In this document: in pieces, positions 1-6,678 of the stretch
Layout of the letters: the number at the start of each line of letters is the position of its first letter
How positions within the stretch are numbered: position 1 is the stretch's first letter
Assembly (NCBI GenBank): GCA_009786295.1
Contig: WQTN01000104.1
Span: 1 to 8,775 of the forward strand
Direction of reading: 5' to 3'
Length of the DNA stretch: 8,775 nt
From: Methanomassiliicoccaceae archaeon
GTDB lineage: Archaea > Thermoplasmatota > Thermoplasmata > Methanomassiliicoccales > Methanomethylophilaceae
Translations under genes and position numbers: made by a program
Notes under the pieces: generated by a model
Databases searched by the model: none
What the model saw: the letters and a program-made list of their open reading frames with translations, nothing else
Told to the model about the DNA's origin: nothing

Positions 1-71
1 TTCTTGTCATTCTTGTCAATGCTGTTCTTTATTGCCAGTGTGAGTTTCTCAACTGTTACCGTTTCTTCCAT
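1..71 (-). CDS. 5' end of an unrecognised gene, cut by the window edge
   Basis: An ATG at 71-69 opens a frame with no stop to the left edge (23 codons). It begins MEETVTVEKLTL and continues through a lysine- and aspartate-rich stretch ending NDK. A good ribosome-binding site (GAGGTG) lies five bases upstream and overlaps the serA stop codon. The start is therefore well supported and the gene is probably the next member of the serA transcript, translated by coupling. The short charged, apparently helical N-terminus does not let me name a family. It does not resemble the start of a HAD-type phosphoserine phosphatase, which would be the obvious missing serine-pathway enzyme. Confidence 0.6.
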   Translation of the reverse strand, partial: MEETVTVEKLTLAIKNSIDKNDK

Positions 72-76
72 GACAA

Positions 77-82
77 CACCTC
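77..82 (-). promoter_or_regulatory. Ribosome-binding site of the left-edge gene
   Basis: On the minus strand the bases read GAGGTG, five bases before the ATG at 71. The site overlaps the serA stop (TGA at 83-81), so ribosomes finishing serA end on it. This decides the start and suggests translational coupling. Confidence 0.6.
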
Positions 83-1670
83 AGTTATCCACTAGGTCCA
101 CGAACTTGACGTCGCTTGTGCCGGAGACCTGAGCGATCTTCTTCAGGACCTCCGGCGGAACCTGCTGGTCCACCGTCATGACCATGAGCGCATCTGATCT
201 GTGTCTCCCTACCGACATCTGCGCTATATTGATGTTATTGTTGCCGCAGACGGTCCCGACGGCGCCGATTATGCCTGGAGAGTCTCTGTATGAAACAAGT
301 ATCATGTCCCCGCTCATAGGCGCGTCGAAAGTGAACTCATCGTACCCCACGAGTCTTGGCTGGTCACCGAACACAGTTCCTCTTATGGCCGTCTTTTTTC
401 CTTTGGAAGCCACCTTGACCTCGATCATGTTCGAGTAGTCGGCCGATTTTTCGGTGGATGATTCCTTTATCGTTATCCCTTTCTGCTTGGCGATCGGCAG
501 CGCATTGATTAGGTTCGCGTTGTCGCGGCCGATGATGTTCCTCAGTATGCCGATGACCGCAGATACAGTAAGCATCTTTGTCTGCTTCCCGGCAAGTTCG
601 CCACAGTATGTTATCCCCAGTTCATCAATGGGGTTGCTGCCGCATATCTGATGGGCGAGGACTCCCATGCGCTCAGCGAGCGGAACATACGCTTCGGTCT
701 CCGGGTCCATCTTGCCGCGCGGTGCGTTTATCGCATTGGTGATCTCTCCGTCCTTCAGATATTTCACTGCCGCTACCGCGACCTCGACTGCTACTCTCTC
801 CTGCGCCTCCACGGTGCTTGCTCCGAGGTGGGGCGTCGTTATCAGATTGTCAAGTTCCAGCATCTTCATGTCGCACTCCTCTAGTGGTTCATTGCACCAC
901 ACGTCGAAAGCTGCGCCTGCGATGATTTTTTCTTTTAATGCCGTGAGGAGATCGCCCTCGTTCACAATGCCGCCCCTCGCCACATTCGCGATGCGGGCGT
1001 TTGGTTTCATCATCTTGAACTGAGGCAAACTTATCATGTTCTTCGTCTCCGGGAGAAGCGGTGTGTGGATTGTCATGAAGTCGGCCTTCTGAATGACCTC
1101 TTCGAAGGTCGTGAGCCTTACGCCGATCTCGTCCGCTACCTCTTTGGGAAGATATGGATCATAACCGATCATGGTCATGTTGAACGCCTTCAGCCTTCTG
1201 GCTACCTCGCCGCCGACGCGTCCCACTCCTACTATCCCAAGGACCTTTCCGTTAAGTTCTACGCCTGTGTACTTGGACCTCTTCCATTCCCCTTTGTGCA
1301 TGGAGATGTGTGCGAACGGTATGTTCCTTGCAAGTGCCAGCAGCATTGCGCATGAGTGCTCCGCGGCAGAGATTATGTTCGCTGCCGGCGTGTTCATTAT
1401 AAGGATCCCCTTTTCTGTAGCATATGGGATGTCCACGTTGTCAACGCCTACTCCTGCTCTTCCTATCACTCTCAGTTTCTTCCCAGCATCTATTACTTTC
1501 CTAGTGACCTTGGTGCCCGACCTTATGATCAGACAGTCGTACTCGCCTATGATCCCGCAGAGCTGGTCTTCGCTGAGGTCGACCCTCTCATCCACTGGGA
1601 AGCCTGATCCTTTCAGTATGTTCAGACCTTCCTCGTCGAGGGAATCTGAGACCAATATTCTGGCAGTCAT
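81..1670 (-). CDS. serA: D-3-phosphoglycerate dehydrogenase, long form with C-terminal ACT domain
   Basis: Catalyses NAD-dependent oxidation of 3-phosphoglycerate to 3-phosphohydroxypyruvate, the first step of the phosphorylated serine pathway, in the cytoplasm. The 529 residues match the long (type I) family. Residues 1-95 and 280-315 form the substrate-binding half. Residues 96-279 form the NAD Rossmann fold, with GVGRVG at 148-153 and Asp171 following it. Catalytic residues are visible as Arg232 (VARGG), Glu261 (NEP) and His281 (PHLG). An intervening (ASB-like) domain spans about 320-450, and an ACT domain spans about 456-529 (DSPGIIGAVG, then NINIAQMSVGR). In this family the ACT domain often mediates feedback inhibition by serine; I cannot show that here. 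The ATG start overlaps the preceding aminotransferase stop as ATGA and has GGAGG seven bases upstream. No truncation or missing catalytic residue. Confidence 0.97.
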   Translation of the reverse strand: MTARILVSDSLDEEGLNILKGSGFPVDERVDLSEDQLCGIIGEYDCLIIRSGTKVTRKVIDAGKKLRVIGRAGVGVDNVDIPYATEKGILIMNTPAANIISAAEHSCAMLLALARNIPFAHISMHKGEWKRSKYTGVELNGKVLGIVGVGRVGGEVARRLKAFNMTMIGYDPYLPKEVADEIGVRLTTFEEVIQKADFMTIHTPLLPETKNMISLPQFKMMKPNARIANVARGGIVNEGDLLTALKEKIIAGAAFDVWCNEPLEECDMKMLELDNLITTPHLGASTVEAQERVAVEVAVAAVKYLKDGEITNAINAPRGKMDPETEAYVPLAERMGVLAHQICGSNPIDELGITYCGELAGKQTKMLTVSAVIGILRNIIGRDNANLINALPIAKQKGITIKESSTEKSADYSNMIEVKVASKGKKTAIRGTVFGDQPRLVGYDEFTFDAPMSGDMILVSYRDSPGIIGAVGTVCGNNNINIAQMSVGRHRSDALMVMTVDQQVPPEVLKKIAQVSGTSDVKFVDLVDN

Positions 1671-2740
1671 GCTTTTTCCTCCAATATCTCATCCATGACA
1701 GAGAGCAGCTGCTTCACGCCTGCGGGCGTCGTGTCTCCCATGTGTCCTATCCTAAATGTCTTTTCCTTGACATCCCCGTAGCCGTTGGATATCTCGTATC
1801 CTTTCGATTTAAGGGACGAATGGAACTTATCAAAGTCCAGAACCCCGCGGTTGAGGACGCTTATCGTATTGGAACGGAATCCCTTCTCCGGGAACGTTCC
1901 GTGAAGTTTCCTCCCGGCCCACTCTTCGACGATGTCGGCCATCTCTTTGTGCCTTCTGTATCTCGCCTGCATCCCTTCGGACAGCATGCGGTCCAGCTGG
2001 AAATCCAGTGCGTACATCAAAGAGACCGGCGGCGTTGTGAGCGCATAGTTCTCGTCATTTTGTTTCTTTACTTTCAGAAGGTCTGTGTAGAATCCTCTGT
2101 CCGGTATGGTCTTGGCCTTTTCCAGCAGTCTTTTCGAGACCGCCATCATTGCCAGGCCGGGGGGGAGTGCCAATGCTTTCTGTGTGCCGAAAACGATCGC
2201 GTCCGCATTGAGCGCCTTCAGGTTCAGGTCCACCGCGAACGCCGACGTCACAGCGTCAACAAAGATCAGGGAATCCGGGTTCTGCCTCCTTACCTCTTCG
2301 GCGATCTCTATTGAGTCGCTGAGAACTCCCGTTGAAGATTCATTGCTTACCCAGTGAACTGCTTCGATGTCATTTTTGACCTTTCCTTTGATGTGGTCGG
2401 CGCGGATCGCCTTGCCCCAGTCAGCCCGCACTTTCTCAACGGTCTTCCCATTGAGTTCGGCTATCTCTATGGCTCTGTCGCCGAAGGATCCGTTTGTCAG
2501 CCCGAGGGTCTTCGACCTCACTCCGTTCCTGATCATTCCTTCCAGAAACACTGACGCCGAACCGCTGACCATCAGTATGTCCATGTCGGTATCCAGCGCC
2601 TTTTTCATTTTCTCGCTGATCGCCTGATGCAGCGCCTTGTATTCTTTTGACCTGTGCGTAATCATTGGTTTGGTCATTGCTTGAAGGACCTCTTGCTCAA
2701 CGTTCACCGGCCCTACTGTGAAAAGTTTCCTGCTCAACAT
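1667..2740 (-). CDS. Class V PLP aminotransferase, probable phosphoserine (or serine-pyruvate/alanine-glyoxylate-type) aminotransferase
   Basis: A fold-type I, class V transaminase of 357 residues from the ATG at 2740. It has an N-terminal FTVGP motif (7-11), THRS (28-31), ESSTG (134-138), VDAVTS with the cofactor-binding Asp162, GTQKALALPPG with the Schiff-base Lys188, and FRIGHMGD near the C-terminus with Arg330 for substrate carboxylate. Family sequence alone fits alanine-glyoxylate or serine-pyruvate aminotransferase. In methanogenic archaea, broad-specificity class V enzymes of this group serve as phosphoserine aminotransferase. The 4-base overlap with serA makes that the likely job (inference). 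The frame is open to a GTG at 2800, but those extra 20 codons run through the presumed TATA element. The ATG at 2740 has GAGGG just upstream and places the conserved FTVGP motif at the usual distance from the N-terminus. Confidence 0.93.
   Translation of the reverse strand: MLSRKLFTVGPVNVEQEVLQAMTKPMITHRSKEYKALHQAISEKMKKALDTDMDILMVSGSASVFLEGMIRNGVRSKTLGLTNGSFGDRAIEIAELNGKTVEKVRADWGKAIRADHIKGKVKNDIEAVHWVSNESSTGVLSDSIEIAEEVRRQNPDSLIFVDAVTSAFAVDLNLKALNADAIVFGTQKALALPPGLAMMAVSKRLLEKAKTIPDRGFYTDLLKVKKQNDENYALTTPPVSLMYALDFQLDRMLSEGMQARYRRHKEMADIVEEWAGRKLHGTFPEKGFRSNTISVLNRGVLDFDKFHSSLKSKGYEISNGYGDVKEKTFRIGHMGDTTPAGVKQLLSVMDEILEEKA
1678..1682 (-). promoter_or_regulatory. Shine-Dalgarno site of serA
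   Basis: GGAGG on the minus strand, seven bases before the serA ATG and inside the last codons of the upstream aminotransferase gene. Together with the ATGA overlap it indicates coupled translation of the two genes. Confidence 0.75.
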
Positions 2741-2743
2741 AAT

Positions 2744-2748
2744 CCCTC
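2744..2748 (-). promoter_or_regulatory. Ribosome-binding site favouring the ATG at 2740
   Basis: GAGGG on the minus strand, only three bases before the ATG at 2740. The spacing is short, but the site still supports this start over the GTG at 2800. Confidence 0.45.
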
Positions 2749-2780
2749 GGGATGCGATATTGGCTCCGCTATCTGCTAAC

Positions 2781-2795
2781 CAATATTTATTATAA
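2781..2795 (-). promoter_or_regulatory. Candidate TATA-box promoter for the class V aminotransferase-serA transcript
   Basis: Read on the minus strand, the 72-base gap after the upstream aminotransferase holds an AT-rich block, TTATAATAAATATTG. It stands out from its GC-richer surroundings. A start about 25 bases downstream (near 2762) would leave a leader of roughly 20 bases containing the GAGGG site. The serine genes may thus have their own promoter in addition to read-through from the gene upstream. This is pattern-based; no start site is known. Confidence 0.45.
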
Positions 2796-2812
2796 CGCAC
2801 ATGCTCGCGAGA

Positions 2813-4033
2813 TCAGAGACTGAGCATGAATCTCTTGATCCTCGACAGCCCTTCTATTATCTGAGCTTCGCTTGCCGCGTACGACAGCCTGAAGAATCCC
2901 TCGCCGCACGGTCCGAACGCCGATCCCGGCGTCACTGCCACATGCGCCTCTTCGAGCATCTTCGTGCATAATATCTCCGACTTGACCTTCGAGTCGTATC
3001 TGGGGAATAAATAGAATGCCCCCTTTGGAACGTTCACGTCAAGGCCTCTTATGTCCCTGATGAGATCGACCGCCAGATCGCGGCGTTTCTTGAACTCTTT
3101 GACCATATCGTCCTTATCTTTCTGAGGCCCCGTTATGGCTTCGACCGCAGCCGGCTGCGTGAACGACACACAGCACGAGATCGAGTGCGTCTGAAGTTTG
3201 TCCAACTCTTTCATGTTCTTCTCTGATGCGATCGCCCAGCCAAGTCTCCACCCGGTCATCGCATAGGTCTTTGAAAGGCCGGATATCGTGATGGTCCTGT
3301 CGAACATTTCGGGCACCGCGGCGATCGAGTGGTGATTCCCTTCGTAGATGATGCTCTCATATATTTCATCGGAAAGCACCATTAGATCGTTCTCGATAGC
3401 GATCTTGGCTATCTCTTTTATCGTTTCGCACGGCATGATGCTGCCGGTAGGGTTAGAGGGGGAATTCAGCACGATCATCTTTGTTTTGGGCGTTATCGCC
3501 AAAGAGATGTGGCTTGGGTCTATGATGAAGTTATCATCGAATTTTGTAGGGATGTAGACCGGTTTGGCGCCGGCAAGCCTTATGCACGCCTCATACGAGA
3601 CCCAGCTCGGATCCGGCAGTATGACCTCGTCACCCGGATCAAGGAACGCCATAGCAGACATGAATATGGCATGTTTGCACGGAGTGATCAGTATGTTCTT
3701 TGCGGTGCAGTGTATCTTATTGTCGGAGAAAGCTTTGGATGCCACGGCCTTCCTCAGCTCAGGTATGCCGGCAGATGGCGTATAGTGGGTAAAACCGGCA
3801 TCAAGTGATGTTTTGCATGCCTCTATGATGTTCTCGGGAGTTACAAAGTCCGGCTCTCCCATTGAAAAAGAAACGATGTCTATGCCCATTGACTTCATAT
3901 GGCTTACAAGATTGGAGAGCGCCACCGTACCCGATGCGGGAACCCCGGCGAGCCTTTTTGCCGCCATGGTTTCTCTCTCTTTGGGCGCGGCGGCTTCGGG
4001 TTCTTGGAACTCGTAGATCTTTTTCTCAACCAT
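2813..4033 (-). CDS. Class I/II PLP aminotransferase, aspartate aminotransferase type
   Basis: Probably transfers the amino group between aspartate and 2-oxoglutarate; related enzymes of this subgroup can also use aromatic or other amino acids, so substrate is inferred. The 406 residues show the fold-type I series in order: GEPDF (59-63), HYTPSAGIPELR (83-94), DPSWVSY (141-147), NSPSNPTG with Asn194, SDEIYE with Asp222 and Tyr225, SGLSKTYAMTGWRLGW with the Schiff-base Lys255, and FRLSYA with Arg382 for the alpha-carboxylate. The ATG at 4033 has GAGGGG five bases upstream. This start gives an unusual 22-residue tail rich in Glu, Ala and Pro before the normal family start near Met23 (MAAKRLAGVPASGT). 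The glycine usually found in the TPG segment is a cysteine (TPCKHAIF, 117-124). It lies 46 bases after purP with no terminator between them, so it may share the purP transcript. Confidence 0.93.
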   Translation of the reverse strand: MVEKKIYEFQEPEAAAPKERETMAAKRLAGVPASGTVALSNLVSHMKSMGIDIVSFSMGEPDFVTPENIIEACKTSLDAGFTHYTPSAGIPELRKAVASKAFSDNKIHCTAKNILITPCKHAIFMSAMAFLDPGDEVILPDPSWVSYEACIRLAGAKPVYIPTKFDDNFIIDPSHISLAITPKTKMIVLNSPSNPTGSIMPCETIKEIAKIAIENDLMVLSDEIYESIIYEGNHHSIAAVPEMFDRTITISGLSKTYAMTGWRLGWAIASEKNMKELDKLQTHSISCCVSFTQPAAVEAITGPQKDKDDMVKEFKKRRDLAVDLIRDIRGLDVNVPKGAFYLFPRYDSKVKSEILCTKMLEEAHVAVTPGSAFGPCGEGFFRLSYAASEAQIIEGLSRIKRFMLSL

Positions 4034-4038
4034 CGTTG

Positions 4039-4044
4039 CCCCTC
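4039..4044 (-). promoter_or_regulatory. Shine-Dalgarno site of the class I/II aminotransferase
   Basis: GAGGGG on the minus strand, five bases before the ATG at 4033. It is clearly better than the GAGAGA run before the internal Met23 codon at 3967, and so decides for the longer protein. Confidence 0.65.
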
Positions 4045-4079
4045 AGTGAGTTTTACTATTTTATCCTTTATTGTTGCAT

Positions 4080-5153
4080 TCAGCTCATAAGGGTATTGAG
4101 GTTGCCTGTTGCCGCAGCATCCCTTATCCCCATTGCCATCCTTCCGCCGGTGCTCATTCCTGGATATATCAGGTCTGCGTACGGGGATCCCGAGATGAAG
4201 GGGTTGGTCCCTGCAACTATCCTTGTCGATATCTCGAACACCTTGAACTCCAGTTTATCTGTCACTACTGTCTCAAGACAGAACGGCCCCCACAGTCCGC
4301 CGAACAGTTCATATGAACGGTTGATGACATTCTCTCCCATCTCGAACGCTTTGGGCAGCAGCGACTCCCTTATCACGACCGGCGTGTTGCCTGTGACCAC
4401 GAACGATGGGTACAGGCCGCGTCTCTTCGCGTCCTCTATCGATCCGAGTTTGTACATCTCATCGATGTTGCTCTCGTCCCTGCGGTCTATTGACAATAGT
4501 TCCAGCGAACCTCCCTGTTTGCACGAGTAACCGTCTTTTTTCAGCGGGTCGTAGAAGTAGTGAAGGTAGTATCTGGTCCCCATGCAGTACTCCTGTATCG
4601 TATACGGCTGGGAGTTGTCAATGGACATCTTGAAGTCCGGATAATCTTTGGCTATGAAGAAACCGCGGCCGCCTTTCGCTCCGTGGTATTTTACCATGAC
4701 CGCTTCGTTGATCTCCCTTGCATCAGTGACCAGTCTGGGCATAGGCACGCCGGCTGTGGTAAGCCACGTTCTCTGACTCTCTCTGTTGGATTCCCATTGG
4801 AGGACCGCCCTGTTGCCGTAAGAGGGCACCTCATACTCTTCGAACTTCTGTGTGCTCATGTATTCCACGAACGAACCGTGCGGTATTATCACGGCATTCC
4901 TGTCGAGAAGCTCGCTGCTCCGCTCGGACATCTCGTCGAAATCAGAGTATTTTATTATCTCATCCGGCTTTGCCAGAGGGAACGCATCGTAGTGTTTTGT
5001 GTTGTCTTTTGTGGTCAACCCCAAGGTCTTGAAGCCCATCTTGCGTGCTCCGTGAAAAATTTGCAGCGACGAATGTGAACACAACGTCGCGATGGTTATG
5101 TCGCTGGTATCGTATCCATCAAGGATTTCTTCTATCCTCTTCTTGGGGACCAT
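4080..5153 (-). CDS. purP: 5-formaminoimidazole-4-carboxamide ribonucleotide synthetase (formate-dependent PurP)
   Basis: Uses ATP and formate to convert AICAR to FAICAR, the penultimate step of IMP synthesis; this is the archaeal replacement for the folate-dependent PurH transformylase. From the ATG at 5153 it has 357 residues, normal for the family. Visible family features (numbering from the upstream in-frame GTG, add 2) are TLCSHSSLQIFHGA (25-38), FPLAKPDEII (60-69), NR...ESQRTWLTTAGVPMPR (116-142), the ATP-grasp loop MVKYHGAKGGRGFFIA (155-170), FEISTRIVAGTNPF (308-321) and GSPYADLIYPG (324-334). The frame also permits a GTG at 5159, adding two residues. No ribosome-binding site precedes either codon. 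A TATA-like element about 25 bases before the ATG suggests a leaderless message starting there. It diverges from the RPA operon. Identity is secure; the exact start is not. Confidence 0.95.
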   Translation of the reverse strand: MVPKKRIEEILDGYDTSDITIATLCSHSSLQIFHGARKMGFKTLGLTTKDNTKHYDAFPLAKPDEIIKYSDFDEMSERSSELLDRNAVIIPHGSFVEYMSTQKFEEYEVPSYGNRAVLQWESNRESQRTWLTTAGVPMPRLVTDAREINEAVMVKYHGAKGGRGFFIAKDYPDFKMSIDNSQPYTIQEYCMGTRYYLHYFYDPLKKDGYSCKQGGSLELLSIDRRDESNIDEMYKLGSIEDAKRRGLYPSFVVTGNTPVVIRESLLPKAFEMGENVINRSYELFGGLWGPFCLETVVTDKLEFKVFEISTRIVAGTNPFISGSPYADLIYPGMSTGGRMAMGIRDAAATGNLNTLMS

Positions 5154-5173
5154 ATCCACTTATTGCAATTGTG

Positions 5174-5182
5174 TTTTTAAAT
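5174..5182 (-). promoter_or_regulatory. Candidate TATA box of purP (leaderless)
   Basis: ATTTAAAAA on the minus strand is centred about 25 bases before the ATG at 5153, the distance expected between an archaeal TATA box and the transcription start. With no Shine-Dalgarno sequence, this favours a leaderless purP mRNA. A similar element, TATTAAAAAGCAC, sits about 39 bases further upstream (5209-5221) and could be a second promoter. Confidence 0.45.
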
Positions 5183-5291
5183 ATTGCTATTTCTCCTGCG
5201 TTAAAACGTGTGCTTTTTAATATTTCTTGAACCGCTTGTCAAAGCAGAATACATCCTTTGATTATGCAGTTTCGGACACCCCCTGTGATAC

Positions 5292-5301
5292 CTTTTATAC
5301 C
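5292..5301 (+). promoter_or_regulatory. TATA-box promoter of the RPA operon
   Basis: CTTTTATACC lies about 57 bases before the rpa start codon. A start site about 26 bases downstream (near 5322) leaves a leader of about 30 bases that includes the GAGG site at 5341-5344. Confidence 0.5.
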
Positions 5302-5340
5302 ATACAATGTGTACTATGGATTACCTCATAGGAAAACAAA

Positions 5341-5344
5341 GAGG
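5341..5344 (+). promoter_or_regulatory. Shine-Dalgarno site of the RPA gene
   Basis: GAGG lies eight bases before the ATG at 5353, supporting that start. Confidence 0.5.
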
Positions 5345-5352
5345 CCGATAAA

Positions 5353-6678
5353 ATGAACGAAGAAGAACTGCACCTCCATTTTGAAGAACTAAAAAAAGAA
5401 CTGGACGGAAAGATAGACGACGCCCAGCTGATGAAAGAACTGAACACATACCTCAACGAATATCGCGTCACCCCGGAAGCTGCCAAAAGGGGAATAAAGA
5501 GAAAGTACGGAGCCGACGGGACCTCCTCCTTCGTGGCCGCGGATACACTGTCAAAGAAGATAGCGGAACTGACAGGCAAGGAGATGAATGTAGATATCAC
5601 GGCAAAGGCCGTTTTCGTAGACAAAAAACAGATAACTGTCAGAGGGACCCCGAAGACGATAATCTCAGGGATACTCGGTGATGAGACCAGCACCGCGCCA
5701 TTCACGATCTGGGAGGGAGAGAATGTGGAATTGGAGAAGGGTTCGGTCTATGTTTTCAAGAACGCATATACAAAGCTTTGGAATGAGCGCGTGCAGATCA
5801 ATCTCGGCTCGCGCGGCAAAGTGGAAAAGACCGAGGGGGTCCGTGTCGACGTTCCCGAACGCGTCATAACCGCTGAATCGACTGAAATAAAGATCGGGAA
5901 CATCAAGGACGGGATCGGGGACGTGACCGTCACTGGCCGCATAATGTCGGTCGAGCAGAGGAACATTACTGTGAAAGGAGAACCGAAGGTCGTATATTCG
6001 GGAATAATAGCCGACGACACAGGCAAGATACAGTTCTCCGCCTGGAACGACCACAGCCTCAAGGCAGGGGAGACCATATGCGTCAAGTCCGCTTATATAC
6101 GCGCTTGGAGAGGGATACCGCAACTGAACCTTGGAGACAAATGCGAGGTCAGCAGGGTCGATGACTCATTCGGAGAAATAGACGTGTCCGTCTCAAAGAA
6201 GACCATTGCCGATATAATAGCAGTGGGAGGTGGCCTCGACCTGTCTGTGACAGGGACCGTCGTCGACCTCAGAGCAGGAAGCGGCCTCATTTGGAGGTGT
6301 CCGGAATGCAACAGATCTGTGCTCAACGGAGAATGCACTACCCACGGGAAAGTGGAGCCGGTCACCGATCTCAGAATGAAGCTGATACTTGACGACGGCA
6401 CGGGGGCGATGAGCGCCATAGTGAACCGTCAGGATACAGAAAGGCTTACCGGAATAACCCTTGCGGCCGCAGAAGGGCTGGCAAAAGCCAGAGGGAATTC
6501 GGAAGTGGTGTCAAGAGAGGTGGCCGGACTGATAATCATGAGAAAGATGACCATAACAGGAAACGTCCTGAATGATGATTACGGGCCAATGATGATAGTC
6601 GACACCGCAAAGATAGAACCTGTGAACACCGCCGCCGAGGCCGAGGCGCTCTATAACGAAGTGGAGGCGGCCCTATGA
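5353..6678 (+). CDS. rpa: Replication protein A, large-subunit-like ssDNA-binding protein with OB folds and a zinc finger
   Basis: Binds and protects single-stranded DNA during replication, recombination and repair. The 441 residues hold an acidic/basic helical N-terminal region (1-55). Two clearly duplicated OB folds follow, at about 75-155 and 185-265. Both carry the same pattern: ITVRGTPKTIISGILGDET against ITVKGEPKVVYSGIIADDT, then an acid-rich loop, VYVFKNAY against ICVKSAYIRAW, and ending QINLG or QLNLG. The third OB fold (about 290-425) carries a zinc-binding insert with Cys316, Cys319, Cys328 and His331 (WRCPEC...CTTHG), as in the C-terminal DNA-binding domain of archaeal and eukaryotic RPA70. 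The C-terminus (425-441) is acidic and alanine-rich. ATG chosen from the GAGG eight bases upstream. The last codons overlap the next gene as ATGA. No broken or missing zinc ligand. Confidence 0.92.
   Translation: MNEEELHLHFEELKKELDGKIDDAQLMKELNTYLNEYRVTPEAAKRGIKRKYGADGTSSFVAADTLSKKIAELTGKEMNVDITAKAVFVDKKQITVRGTPKTIISGILGDETSTAPFTIWEGENVELEKGSVYVFKNAYTKLWNERVQINLGSRGKVEKTEGVRVDVPERVITAESTEIKIGNIKDGIGDVTVTGRIMSVEQRNITVKGEPKVVYSGIIADDTGKIQFSAWNDHSLKAGETICVKSAYIRAWRGIPQLNLGDKCEVSRVDDSFGEIDVSVSKKTIADIIAVGGGLDLSVTGTVVDLRAGSGLIWRCPECNRSVLNGECTTHGKVEPVTDLRMKLILDDGTGAMSAIVNRQDTERLTGITLAAAEGLAKARGNSEVVSREVAGLIIMRKMTITGNVLNDDYGPMMIVDTAKIEPVNTAAEAEALYNEVEAAL
6663..6667 (+). promoter_or_regulatory. Shine-Dalgarno site of the RPA-associated gene
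   Basis: GGAGG lies seven bases before the ATG at 6675 and inside the rpa coding sequence. With the 4-base ATGA overlap it indicates coupled translation of the two subunits. Confidence 0.7.

Larger units (their letters stand above)
5160..5352. other. Divergent intergenic promoter region between purP and the RPA operon
   Basis: A 193-base AT-rich gap between divergent genes. The purP-proximal part (5160-5230) holds two related TATA-like blocks for the minus strand, TTAAAAACAC and TTAAAAAGCAC. The middle (5230-5285) shows no structure I can name. The RPA-proximal part contains a TATA box and a Shine-Dalgarno site. A 30-codon frame starting at 5264 runs across the TATA box and is not taken as a gene. 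Confidence 0.55.

Noticed and set aside
2741..2800. 20-residue extension of the class V aminotransferase from a GTG at 2800
   Set aside because: It is AT-rich and overlaps the candidate TATA element; the ATG at 2740 has a GAGGG site and fits the family N-terminus.
3862..4530. 222-residue plus-strand open frame
   Set aside because: It lies antisense across two well-identified genes (purP and the class I/II aminotransferase), with no ribosome-binding site or recognisable domain.
5264..5356. 30-codon plus-strand frame just before rpa, ending in a stop that overlaps the rpa start
   Set aside because: It contains the rpa TATA box, so the likely transcript begins inside it. There is no ribosome-binding site and the composition is not protein-like.
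5665..6123. 152-residue minus-strand open frame opposite rpa
   Set aside because: It is an antisense shadow of a strongly supported gene; no start signal or domain.
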